NCBI GenBank assembly: GCA_965200445.1
Contig: OZ241341.1
Location: forward strand, 124,001-188,000
Source: CBDATY01 sp965200445
GTDB taxonomy: Bacteria; Bacillota_I; Bacilli_A; Mycoplasmatales; Mycoplasmataceae
Direction: 5' to 3'
Length of the DNA: 64,000 bases
Below the pieces are notes generated by a model that saw only the letters and a list, made by a program, of their open reading frames with translations, ran no database searches and was not told the DNA's origin. Made by a program: the position numbers and the translations under genes. Shown here piece by piece: positions 1-8,824 of the stretch. Within the stretch, counting starts at the first letter, position 1, and each line of letters opens with the position of its first letter.

Positions 1-32
1 GTCAATCAATACAACTAACGGAAGTAGGAACT

Positions 33-455
33 ATGGAAAAAAACATTGACAAGGATTGCTTATTTTGCAAAATTATTAACCAGGAAGTTCCTAGTTATAA
101 AATTTATGAAAATGACTATGTGTATGCCTTTTTAGACGCCTACCCTAACAGCGATGGACATGCCCTGGTCATCCCCAAAACGCATTGCAGTAACCTCATG
201 ACCTGTGATAACCGTTCGTTACAAGAGGTCATGATTGCTGCCAAAATTGTTAGTCAAAAAATCCAAAAGGCATTGCAACCTAAGGGGTTTAATTATGTCT
301 CTAATTTAGGTTCCCTGGCCTACCAAGTAGTGATGCATTTTCATATCCACATTATCCCTAAATACTCTAAACACTATGGATACTTGCTCCACCGCAAACC
401 TAATATGCAAAAAACCATCCCTGAGGTCTTGCACTTGATTAACAAAGTAGGTTAA
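33..455 (+). CDS. hinT: HIT family protein (histidine triad nucleotide hydrolase)
   Basis: Histidine-triad protein of 140 residues, the usual length for HinT-type nucleotide phosphoramidate hydrolases. The triad is seen as H102-F-H104-I-H106 in the segment VVMHFHIHIIPKY. An N-terminal CLFCKI motif (Cys9, Cys12) matches the CxxC seen at this place in many bacterial HIT proteins. The family hydrolyses adenosine phosphoramidates in the cytosol; the physiological substrate here is unknown. The start is ATG with GGAAGTAGGAAC just upstream. The residues before the triad read AYQ where most relatives have AGQ, a mild deviation. The stop codon TAA overlaps the stop of the convergent phosphohexomutase gene, leaving no room for a terminator between them. 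Confidence 0.95.
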   Translation: MEKNIDKDCLFCKIINQEVPSYKIYENDYVYAFLDAYPNSDGHALVIPKTHCSNLMTCDNRSLQEVMIAAKIVSQKIQKALQPKGFNYVSNLGSLAYQVVMHFHIHIIPKYSKHYGYLLHRKPNMQKTIPEVLHLINKVG

Positions 456-2143
456 AGCAGATATGTTTTGTTAATTTCTGCTTGCATATTAGCTTGTTGT
501 TGGCGAGCGTCTGCAACTGAAGTCTTACTTACACACACATAGTAGAACTTAATCTTAGGTTCCGTTCCGCTTGCTCGCACAGCAAACCACGATCCCCCTG
601 TGAAATAAAATTTCAACAAATCTTGACTGGGCATGCCATAAAGACCTTCTAAATAGTCTTCAACTTTGCAGCACTTAGTACCAATGACTGTCTGAGGGGG
701 ATTACTTCGTAAATTGGCAATAATACGATTAATTTTGTCATGCCCATCAAGTCCTTCATAATTATGGGTGTAAGTGAAGCAATAATAATAGCCATATTTT
801 TGGTACAGTTGGTGTAACACATCAACTAAAGTTTGTTGGTGAACAGCATAATAGTTGCAGGCCTCTGCTACCACTACACTGGTTTGAATCCCATCTTTAT
901 CACGGGTTGCGGCGTCTAGAATATATCCATAAGCTTCTTCAAAACCAAAGACAAATGATTTTTGCTTTTGCTGCAAATCATGGATGGCAGCCCCAATTCA
1001 CTTAAAGCCAGTTAGCGTTTTCACATTAGCCACATTATAATGAGCAGCAATACTATCTGGCAGATCACTACTCACAAAAGTATTAATCATGACAGGGTTA
1101 GTCGGCATTTTGCTGTGAGCACTTTTTTGGCTTAATCAATATTCGAGTAAGATAGGAGCAGTTTCATTACCGGTTAATAATTTATAGTTACCATCCGGTG
1201 TTTTAACGCCAATCCCGATCCGATCAGCATCGGGGTCATTTAGGATAATTAAATCAGCATCATGCTTTTGACCATATTGAATGGCCAAATCATAATTACT
1301 TAGAATTTCGGGATTAGGATAAGGACAAGTGATGAAGTCAGAATCATATTCATATTGTTCAGGGACCACAAATACACTATAACCAAGTTCCTTTAGTAGC
1401 TTAGGAGTCCAATTACGGGCAGCACCATTTAAATTCGAAAATACAATTTTAATCGTTTTCTTAGCTTGGGGGTCAAATTGCATGGTTTTCAGAAAATGCC
1501 AGTAGTCCTGCTTCAAGGATTCATCTAGATCCACTATGAGATCAGATTGGCAAGCAAATTGACTTTCAAAAACTTCCTCCTGGATCACATCATAAAAAGC
1601 TTTAATTTGGTCAGTGGCAGCAGGTAAAAGCTGGCAACCTTGCGCATCATAAATCTTATATCCATTATATTCCTTAGGATTATGACTGGCTGTTATGACA
1701 ATTCCTCCGATAAAACCACCTTGCCGGGTTGCAAACGACACAACTGGTGTAGGAGTCACTTCATTATCAGGAAACAAAGACACTTTAATTTGGAAATGGG
1801 CTAACACAGCTGCCGCAGTGTAGGTAAACAAAGCACTCCACTTACGATTATCGTGGCCAATCACAACCCCTTTGGTTTGCAGTTGATCTTTGCTGAATTT
1901 GTTCAAAAGATATTTAGCATAGGCCATGGTAGCCCGACGAATGGTATAGATATTCATGCGTGCCGTTCCAGCGCCCATAATGCCTCTTAAGCCAGCAGTT
2001 CCAAAGGCTAAATCCTCACCAAAAGCTGCTTGTAAATCATCAGCATTTTTTAGTGAACGGAAAGCTGTTTTCATCTCACTATCCATTTTGTGGAAATTTT
2101 TTTCTCATAAATTAAGATTGTGAGCATAATTTTTGTTTGACAT
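452..2143 (-). CDS. manB: Phosphomannomutase / phosphoglucomutase
   Basis: Alpha-D-phosphohexomutase of 563 residues that interconverts hexose 1- and 6-phosphates and feeds glycolipid or polysaccharide sugar nucleotides. All four family loops are visible: the phosphoserine loop TASHNPKEYNG, the metal loop DPDADRIGIG, the sugar-specificity loop FGFEEAYGY, and the phosphate loop RASGTEPKIKFY near the C-terminus. The frame crosses in-frame TGA codons at 998-1000 (in KWIGAAIHD) and 2105-2107, both read as Trp. The start is the ATG at 2141-2143, giving MSNKNYAHNLNLWEKF. Its length fits the long PgcA-like form common in Mollicutes. Whether mannose or glucose phosphate is preferred cannot be told from the sequence. 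Confidence 0.93.
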
Positions 2144-2149
2144 AACTTG

Positions 2150-2827
2150 CTACTTTCTGGTTGCGGATTGAATATACTTGTTACACATACCAGCATCAAA
2201 TTTTTGAGTTGCACTGTAGTCTTTACGCACTAATGTATTCACATGAATATTGTCAAAATGGTTACTTAAAGCAGGATAGTTTTCAGGGTTAATGCCACCG
2301 CCTAGTAAAATTTTAATGGGCAATTGCATGTTAACTAAATCTTGTAAATGCTTGATGTTGTCCCCAATAGCCTTTTGAGATCCACCTTGCGTCAAAACAA
2401 AATGCACCCCTAATTGCACAAGTTCATGCAAAGCAGTTTTTTGATCAGCAATTTCATCAAAAGCTTTATGGAATGTGACTTTTAAAGGATACGCATTCAG
2501 GCATATTTCGCGCATGTGGTGCATATCGATTGTCTTATTGGCATTTAAGAATCCCACCACAATTGCTTCCGCTTTAGTTTGGCGAATAAATAAAATGTCT
2601 TTTAGTAATTGGTTATAGTCGCTAGGATCAAACATAAAATCAGTGCGATGGCGTACCATAACATGGATAGGAATCTTAGAAATTTCACAAGCTTCTTTAA
2701 TTAGTTGGTAATCAGGAGTGCGTCCTCCTTCTTTGATATCAGCGCATAATTCTATGCTATTAATGCAACTGCCTTGCATGTCTTTAACATCTTGCAAATT
2801 GGTTGCTACTGTTTGAAAATACTTCAT
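2150..2827 (-). CDS. cutC: CutC family protein
   Basis: TIM-barrel CutC family protein of 225 residues. Typical segments are seen in order: NSIELCADIKEGGRTPDY, PIHVMVRHR, TFHKAFDE, LTQGG and ILLGGGINPENY. The family was named for copper homeostasis in E. coli, but that role is disputed and the enzyme activity is not settled. The start is the ATG at 2825-2827, preceded by AGAAAGG; a longer reading frame upstream would run into metK. It lies 2 bp after the metK stop and 6 bp before the phosphohexomutase start, so it belongs to a minus-strand transcription unit. Confidence 0.9.
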   Translation of the reverse strand: MKYFQTVATNLQDVKDMQGSCINSIELCADIKEGGRTPDYQLIKEACEISKIPIHVMVRHRTDFMFDPSDYNQLLKDILFIRQTKAEAIVVGFLNANKTIDMHHMREICLNAYPLKVTFHKAFDEIADQKTALHELVQLGVHFVLTQGGSQKAIGDNIKHLQDLVNMQLPIKILLGGGINPENYPALSNHFDNIHVNTLVRKDYSATQKFDAGMCNKYIQSATRK

Positions 2828-2829
2828 TT

Positions 2830-3987
2830 TTAAACCTTTCTGGGTAAATATTCTTTTAATTGTTCCACCATATCTAGTTTTTCCCACGGAAACCGGTGGT
2901 GGGGCCGACCAAAATGACCATAAACAGCTGTTTGGGCATAAATAGGCTTCTTGAGATCAAATTTATCAATCATCACCTGCGGGCGGAAATCAAATTTTTC
3001 CTGAACAATCATAAGAATATCATCATTATTAATATGCTCTGTGCCAAAACAATTTACACTGATAGAAGTTGGTGCCTCGATGCCAATAGCATAAGCAACT
3101 TGCACTTCGCAACGATCAGCTAATCCTGCGGCCACAATATTTTTAGCTACATAACGGGCCATGTAAGCACCAGTTCTATCGACTTTGGAGGGGTCTTTGC
3201 CACTAAAGCAGCCTCCGCCGTGACGGGCGCTCCCCCCATAAGTATCGATAATAATTTTGCGCCCCGTCAAGCCAGTATCACTGGCGGGACCCCCTTTACA
3301 AAAGGGGCCACAAGGATTAATCATAATACTAAAATCAGTATTTAAGCCATGGTTTTGGGCAACGTTTTGCATTATATGGGTTTTGATGTACTCTAAAAAC
3401 TCTGCTTTAGAATAATCTGGGTCGTGTTGAATAGACATTAAAATGTTTTCAATGCGTGGTTGGGCAGGATTAGAATAATCAATCGTTACCTCAGATTTCA
3501 TATCAGGACGCGCCCACTTAAACAATTTGTTATGCCTTAATCTACTAGCAGTTTTAACCAAATCATGGGCAATGGCAATCGGTAGCGGCATGTAATTAGC
3601 ACTCTCGTTTGTAGCGTAACCAAACATAATCCCTTGGTCCCCTGCCCCGTGACGGTCCACTCCAACGGCAATTTCAGGTGATTGATGTTGCACTAGTACT
3701 TCTATGTTGCAAGACCGCCAATCACAGCCATAATCAATGTTATTGTAGCCAATGTTTTTTAGTACATCTTGCACAATCTTTTTATAATTAACCTTGGCAC
3801 AAGATGATATTTCCCCAGCAATAATAATATTATTGCCTGTGGCTAAAACCTCACAAGCGACCCTAGCATTAGGATCTTGTGATAAATAAGCATCCAAAAC
3901 AGCATCACTGATTTGATCACATATTTTATCAGAATGACCCTCTGAAACTGATTCACTACTAAATAATCTTTTTTGGGTTAGTCCCAT
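2830..3987 (-). CDS. metK: S-adenosylmethionine synthetase
   Basis: Methionine adenosyltransferase, 385 residues, which makes S-adenosylmethionine from ATP and methionine. The N-terminus has the signature SSESVSEGHSDKICDQISD; the middle has HGAGDQGIMFGYA; the P-loop-like stretch GGGCFSGKDPSKVDRTGAY is intact. The start ATG at 3985-3987 has AAGGA upstream. The ribosome-binding site lies inside the end of the upstream hydrolase gene, which suggests coupled translation. The product supplies methyl donors for rRNA and tRNA methylases such as RsmD in this window. Confidence 0.97.
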   Translation of the reverse strand: MGLTQKRLFSSESVSEGHSDKICDQISDAVLDAYLSQDPNARVACEVLATGNNIIIAGEISSCAKVNYKKIVQDVLKNIGYNNIDYGCDWRSCNIEVLVQHQSPEIAVGVDRHGAGDQGIMFGYATNESANYMPLPIAIAHDLVKTASRLRHNKLFKWARPDMKSEVTIDYSNPAQPRIENILMSIQHDPDYSKAEFLEYIKTHIMQNVAQNHGLNTDFSIMINPCGPFCKGGPASDTGLTGRKIIIDTYGGSARHGGGCFSGKDPSKVDRTGAYMARYVAKNIVAAGLADRCEVQVAYAIGIEAPTSISVNCFGTEHINNDDILMIVQEKFDFRPQVMIDKFDLKKPIYAQTAVYGHFGRPHHRFPWEKLDMVEQLKEYLPRKV

Positions 3988-3992
3988 ATATG

Positions 3993-4889
3993 CTAATCCT
4001 TAATAACCGTTGATAAATCAAAATTTAAATTAAAGTGGTGCTGGTTAGGCAGGTCAATAAATGCCACTTGAGGCGGCAGATGACTCCGTCAATAATCTAA
4101 ATTAATTTTACTACAAAACAAATCATTTTCGGCTTGGATTCAAGTGGTTGGTAATTCTTTGGTAGCTCAAATAGTTTTAAACAAAGTTTGTTGAAGACGA
4201 TCATATTGAAAAAGTAATTTTCACGATAAATGCCCGTTATGTTCTTTACAGTGTGATGCCATATTAGCATCAACTGTCAGTTCATCAAAAGGAATCTGCA
4301 TAGGCAAATAAGCATCACCTTTGATTATGAAAGCAATCGGAGCAAATATTTTAGTTAAAAGATGAAAACGGAAAGGTTGCGCGTGTGTAACTGGATTACA
4401 ATAAATCACCCCTTGCAAAAAGGATACTTGAGAAATGATTTTAGATGCTAATCCACAACTGTAACCTTCTAATAATAAATAAATCTTTTTGTTGGGCCAC
4501 TTTTCATGAAGAATGTTTAGTACTTCAATGCAGCGTTGAATTTTACCGCCAATATTTAAGATTTTTTTATTCATGAGGGCTGGTTCAGCATAACTAATGA
4601 ATGATACATCAGTATGGGCGTTTTTTAACAGATGATTAAAAGTTAAAGGGTCTCCCAAAAAATCATAAATACCTACCACAATTTTAGAATGATTATTCTG
4701 CACTTTTCCCAGCAGCGGAAGGTTTAGTTGATCACTTGTGACAAAGTGTTTTTGGTCAATAAGTTCTGGTTTTTGGATTTTAATTTTTCTGTACTGATAA
4801 TTACATAATTGGTACAGCCTATATACCAAGAATAAGATTATGATCACTGCTAGCACACTAGCAGCAATGGCAATAACCCATGTTATCAT
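3993..4889 (-). CDS. Membrane-anchored alpha/beta hydrolase
   Basis: Protein of 298 residues with one N-terminal membrane segment (about residues 4-25) followed by an alpha/beta-hydrolase-like domain. A nucleophile elbow G-Y-S-C-G sits after a hydrophobic strand (KIYLLLEGYSCG). A candidate acid lies in AENDLFC and a candidate histidine in NQHHFNLN near the C-terminus, in the expected order for a Ser-Asp-His triad. The frame uses TGA as Trp at 4221, 4167, 4140 and 4089 before ending at TAG. The gene is 5 bp after ymdB and overlaps the leader of metK. Relatives include lysophospholipases and S33-type hydrolases; the substrate is not predictable. The start ATG has AAGGAG upstream. Confidence 0.75.
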
Positions 4890-4894
4890 GCGCT

Positions 4895-5698
4895 TTACTC
4901 CTTCATCACAATCAGTTGAATATTGGTTGCTTTTTTCGTAATTAAATCAATGGATATCACAGCAGCAGACAATTGACAGGGTCCTTTAGCAGGTTTAAAA
5001 TGGCTAAAACTGCCATATTTTTCTTTAGCGATTACTTCTGCTGGATTAGCACCAATAATAGAATTAAGTGGGCCTGTCATGCCTAAATCAGTAATAAATG
5101 CTGTGCCTTTCGGTAAAAGGCGGGCATCAGCAGTAGGTACATGGGTGTGGGTTCCCACCAGAGCGGTAATTTGGCCATCATAGTTCCAGGCAAATGCTGC
5201 TTTTTCTGAGGTTGCTTCCGCATGAAAATCCACAATATGAATATCACTGTTACTGCTTAAGAGTAATTTGTCAAAGCATACATAAGGGTTTTCAGAAGGA
5301 TTCATAAAAACCCTGCCCATTAAGTTAGTGATTCGAATTGTATGACCTTTCACAGTCTTTTCCACTGTACCATTGCCAGGCAGTAAAACATTAAAATTCA
5401 AGGGCTTTAAGAGGTCACTGGTGGTTCCAATATAGTCCTTAACTTCTGGGATTTTATAAATATGATTACCAGATGTAATAACATCAATGCCTAATTCTTT
5501 ATAAAAATCATAGTGTTTTTTAAGAATTGATTTACCGTGAGTGGTGTTCTCCCCATTGACCACGACAAAATCTATATTGTACTGGGTTCTAATAGACGGC
5601 AGCATTTTAGCCAAATAATTACGTCCCGGCGAACCAAACACATCACCAATCATTAATACTGTTAGTTGCTTATTCAAGGTTAAAATTTTCCTGTTCAT
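4895..5698 (-). CDS. ymdB: YmdB-family metallophosphoesterase (cyclic nucleotide phosphodiesterase)
   Basis: Calcineurin-like phosphoesterase of about 267 residues. Metal-binding motifs are visible in order: IGDVFGSPGR, VNGENTTHGK, TSGNHIY, VDFHAEATSEK and GTHTHVPTADA. The Bacillus homologue hydrolyses 2',3'-cyclic nucleotides and affects biofilm and motility decisions; the role in mollicutes is unknown. The start chosen is the ATG at 5696-5698. The 5' end overlaps the end of ylxM by 29 bp, and a later start at the second Met (MIGDVFG) is possible. It sits in a co-directional run from ftsY down to the phosphohexomutase gene. Confidence 0.92.
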   Translation of the reverse strand: MNRKILTLNKQLTVLMIGDVFGSPGRNYLAKMLPSIRTQYNIDFVVVNGENTTHGKSILKKHYDFYKELGIDVITSGNHIYKIPEVKDYIGTTSDLLKPLNFNVLLPGNGTVEKTVKGHTIRITNLMGRVFMNPSENPYVCFDKLLLSSNSDIHIVDFHAEATSEKAAFAWNYDGQITALVGTHTHVPTADARLLPKGTAFITDLGMTGPLNSIIGANPAEVIAKEKYGSFSHFKPAKGPCQLSAAVISIDLITKKATNIQLIVMKE

Positions 5699-6005
5699 CA
5701 ATGCTTCTTAATTTTGCTACCATTTGGGGGTCTTTGTCCAATAGTTGATGATAAACACCTTCCCTTAATTTTTGCTTGGCTCCTAAATGTAGTTTAGACT
5801 CATATGTCATTAATATTTTACTAATATTTACCAAAGAATAATGCACAGCAGATCGTGAAATTTTAAAATGATCAGCGATTTCTGTCAGTGACCAGTCTTC
5901 AATAAAATAATAGTTATAATAGCTAGTTTGTCGATCAGTTAACAGATTTTTGTAAATTCAAAATAACTTGATTTGTGCTTCAGACTGTAAAATATTTTTA
6001 GACAT
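5670..6005 (-). CDS. ylxM: YlxM family DNA-binding protein
   Basis: Small protein of 111 residues, absent from a standard-code scan because of an in-frame TGA read as Trp (IKLFWIYKN). It has the sigma-70 region-4-like helix-turn-helix typical of YlxM/UPF0122: a Tyr-rich segment SYYNYYFIED followed by WSLTEIADHFKISRSAVHYS. Homologues lie next to ffh or ftsY and are thought to regulate the signal recognition particle pathway. Here it begins 5 bp after ftsY, which fits. The end overlaps ymdB in another frame. The start ATG at 6003-6005 gives MSKNILQSEAQIK. Confidence 0.9.
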
Positions 6006-6010
6006 TAGTC

Positions 6011-6964
6011 TTATAGCCCCAAAATGTTATGAGCATAGGTTTCAATATTAAAGAGGTGTAAATTCTCAAGATGTTCACCGTTGCCGATCATTTTCACTGG
6101 TATGTGGAAATGGTGATTAATTCTCAGCACAATGCCGCCTTTGGCTGTGCTGTCAGTTTTGGTGAGAATAATGCCTGTGACCTTGACAGAACGCGAAAAC
6201 ACTTCAGCTTGGTTAAGTCCGTTCTGCCCCACCAGAGCATCAATGATGAGAAGAGTTTCATCAGGTGCTTTGTGAATGACTTTTTCAATGGTTTTGTTAA
6301 TTTTAGCCAACTCAGCCATTAAATTAACTTTGTTGTGAAGTCGGCCAGCTGTATCAATAAAGACAAGATCATATTTTTCTTGTTGAGCCTTTTCCAAGCC
6401 ACGATAAACAACGCTAGCCGGATCCTGATTAGGTTTTAGTGGAGTGACAATATCAACATTAAGCCGATCCGCTCATATCTTTAATTGTTGCACCGCGCCG
6501 GCGCGAAAAGTGTCAGCTGCTATTAATAAAATTTTTTGACCTTGTTGCAAATAGTGATAAGCTATTTTAGCTATACTAGTGGTTTTACCAACCCCATTGA
6601 CTCCCACCATCAAAAACACGTTGAGCTGGTTGAGCTGAAAATTAATGTTTTGAGGGGTTGTTGTTTTGTTATATTCATCAATGATGATTTTTTTTAAAAT
6701 ATTTTTAATTTTAGCAGGGTCTGCCTCACTTTTTTTGACTTTGCGCTGGGTTAAAGTGAGTAAATGCAGCGCTGTTTCCGACCCCACATCAGTAGCTAAC
6801 AACAACTTTTTGAAATCTCCCCAATATGCTGATGAGAATTGCTGGTACTTTTGGTTTAATTTTTTAATTTCAGACGCTATCTCCAAATTATTTTGACGTT
6901 TGGGGTTAGTGACTTGTTCTAAGTGCGCAGTTTTAATGCGTTTCCTGCGCAATCATCTAAACAT
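6011..6964 (-). CDS. ftsY: Signal recognition particle receptor FtsY
   Basis: SRP receptor GTPase, 317 residues, made almost wholly of the N and G domains and lacking the long acidic A domain of E. coli FtsY, as in other mollicutes. GTPase motifs are seen: GVNGVGKTTSIAK (G1), ADTFRAGAVQQLKIW, DTAGRLHNK (G3), TKTDSTAKGG (G4) and GNGEHLENL. TGA encodes Trp at 6473-6475 and 6953-6955. The start ATG at 6962-6964 gives MFRWLRRKRIK, a basic N-terminus suited to membrane contact. It docks SRP-bound ribosomes at the membrane, where the many lipoproteins of this window are exported. Confidence 0.96.
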
Positions 6965-7079
6965 AATTAATTATTTTCTCCTCACTTTAGCCTAAAGAGC
7001 AACCATAAGATTTTATGATGGACCAATATGTCAAAGCATATTTTAATTAGGATATTTGCATAAATAAACTAGTAAGTCT

Positions 7080-7085
7080 ATTATA
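7080..7085 (-). promoter_or_regulatory. Candidate -10 box for ftsY
   Basis: A perfect TATAAT on the minus strand, about 115 bp upstream of the ftsY start in a 272-bp gap between phoU and ftsY. No good -35 hexamer lies at 16-18 bp; only a weak TGGTGA-like stretch does. The rest of the gap holds an imperfect inverted repeat (7107-7115 with 7131-7139, one mismatch) that could end the pst operon, but no T-tract follows it. Confidence 0.35.
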
Positions 7086-7236
7086 ATGAAAATTCAGTTA
7101 TTCTCACCAGGCAATTTACAAAATATAAGTATTGCCAGGCTATTAATTTAACAGGCAAACCAAAAATCTGGCTGTCATCAGGTTATTAAAAATAATGCTT
7201 GTGAGCATGTAATGATCTTTAAGCGTTAAAAAAACA

Positions 7237-7935
7237 TTAATGTTCAGTACGCTTTTTTTGTTTAGCAACACTAGTGTCAGAATACATCTTGCCATAAACC
7301 ATGTAGTAGACTCATTTACCAATTTTAAAAATTTGATCAGTGATGGAATTAATGGTTGTGACTAAGCGAAAACTCTTTCATAGCATTCTTAACTCTTGGG
7401 TATCCTGAGTGTCGGCTGCTAAGCCCCAAATATCATTTTGTTGTTCAAAATTAATTTCGTGAATTTTCAGATTTTGATTATTCAGTTTACGGATTTGCTT
7501 TAAATCATCTGTTTCCAAAATGTGCTTCACAATACTCAATTGATTATTCAGATTAATAATCGCTTCGTTTAAAATACTTTGTATGCTTTTAGGAATAGCA
7601 TACTTTACCATATAACGTTCCAAACGGACACAATAATGCGAAATACTCGACCAGTGTTGCACAATGTTAATATAGGTAACCGCACGGCGCAAATCAATTG
7701 CGAGCATTTGCCGCTTGGTAATTTTTCACATAGCCAATTCAATGAAACGGTAATGCTTTCGTTTAATTTGCTGGTGCAATTTTCATATTTTATTTTTGCT
7801 GACGTCTTCCTGCGCTGATTTTTTAAAATTGAGTAAATATTGAAATTCCTTCTCAACATGAGCGGCAATATCTAGCATAGTGGTTTTGACAGTATCTAAA
7901 TCACGCTCAATTAAATTAATTTTTTTTATTGCCAT
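7237..7935 (-). CDS. phoU: Phosphate transport regulator PhoU
   Basis: PhoU-family helical bundle protein of 232 residues. It has the two characteristic segments of the duplicated three-helix unit, RDLDTVKTTMLDIAAHVEKE near the N-terminus and KRQMLAIDLRRAVTYINIV in the middle. The frame contains TGA-coded Trp at 7378, 7312, 7726 and 7783, and the gene ends at TAA 7237-7239. It starts 2 bp after pstB and closes the pst operon. PhoU usually restrains the PstSCAB transporter and a sensor kinase; no phoR/phoB pair is visible here, so it may act on the transporter only. Confidence 0.9.
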
Positions 7936-7936
7936 C

Positions 7937-8809
7937 TTAAAACCTTCCTGTAATATAATCTTCTGTTACTGAGCTATCTGGGTTCGAAAAAAGCTTCTTA
8001 GTGGGGCCAGCTTCAATCAATTCCCCTTTGAGAAAAAACGATGTATGATCAGAAATACGAGCTGCTTGTTGCATGTTGTGAGTTACAATCACAATGGTAA
8101 AATCTTTGCGTAAATGGCGAATTAAATTTTCAATCCGAGCGGTGGCGATAGGGTCCAAAGCACTGGTCGGTTCGTCCATCAGCAGCACTTTCGGCTTCAT
8201 AGCAATAGCACGGGCAATGCAAACCCTTTGCTGTTGCCCGCCGGATAGACTTAGGGCGGAGTCGTGCAAAACATCCTTTACTTCTTCTCAAATGGCGGCT
8301 TTTTTGAGTGAATCAACCACAATTTGATTTAAAATTTTGCGGTCCTTAACCCCTTGGTTCAAAGGGCCGTACACCACATTATTGTAAATTGATGAGGGGA
8401 ATGGGGTGGGTTTTTGAAAAATCATCCCAATGTCGGTTCTTAAGCGAGCAATGTTATACTTTTTACCATAAATGTTTTTGCCATTGAAAAACACTGCGCC
8501 TTGTAGTTTAGTGTGGGGGATTAAATCATTCATACGATTGAATAATCGCAAAATAGTTGATTTACCACAACCACTAGGTCCGATAAAAGCTGATACTGAG
8601 TTACGCTTAATTTTAATGCTCAGATTTTTGAGGGCTTGTTTTTTACGATAAAACAAACTAACATTATCGGTCTCTAAAATATACTCATTATCCATTGACA
8701 CATCAACCGCCTCTACTCTGTCTGGTTTGGTGGACGCATTAATAATCTTATTTGGTAAAGGTTTAATGTCCTTTTGCACATCAATTTCTAGATTATTCAC
8801 ATTTGCCAT
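7937..8809 (-). CDS. pstB: Phosphate ABC transporter ATP-binding protein PstB
   Basis: ABC ATPase of 290 residues. It carries Walker A GPSGCGKSTILRLFNRMND, the signature LSGGQQQRVCIARAI, and Walker B with the downstream MDEPTSALDP, all diagnostic of PstB. An N-terminal extension of about 45 residues precedes the ABC domain. Two nearby ATG codons exist (8813-8815 and 8807-8809); the second is favoured because GGGAG lies at normal distance from it. It powers inorganic phosphate import with the fused permease and PstS, and stands 15 bp after the permease gene. Confidence 0.95.
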
Positions 8810-8824
8810 TATCATTACTCCCTG

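Noticed and set aside
452..2143. Many genes look broken into two to four pieces, as if by frameshift or pseudogenisation
   Set aside because: All breaks are TGA in the same frame; with UGA as Trp the frames are continuous and match family lengths, so these are intact genes.
2896..3123. Plus-strand open frame inside metK, and similar frames opposite smc, pgk, pstCA and gapA
   Set aside because: They are shadows of well-conserved genes on the other strand, with no independent start signals.
7226..7260. AAGCGT...ACGCTTTTTTT as a terminator at the end of phoU
   Set aside because: The right arm and T-run lie inside the phoU coding region and on the plus strand, so it does not fit a phoU terminator.
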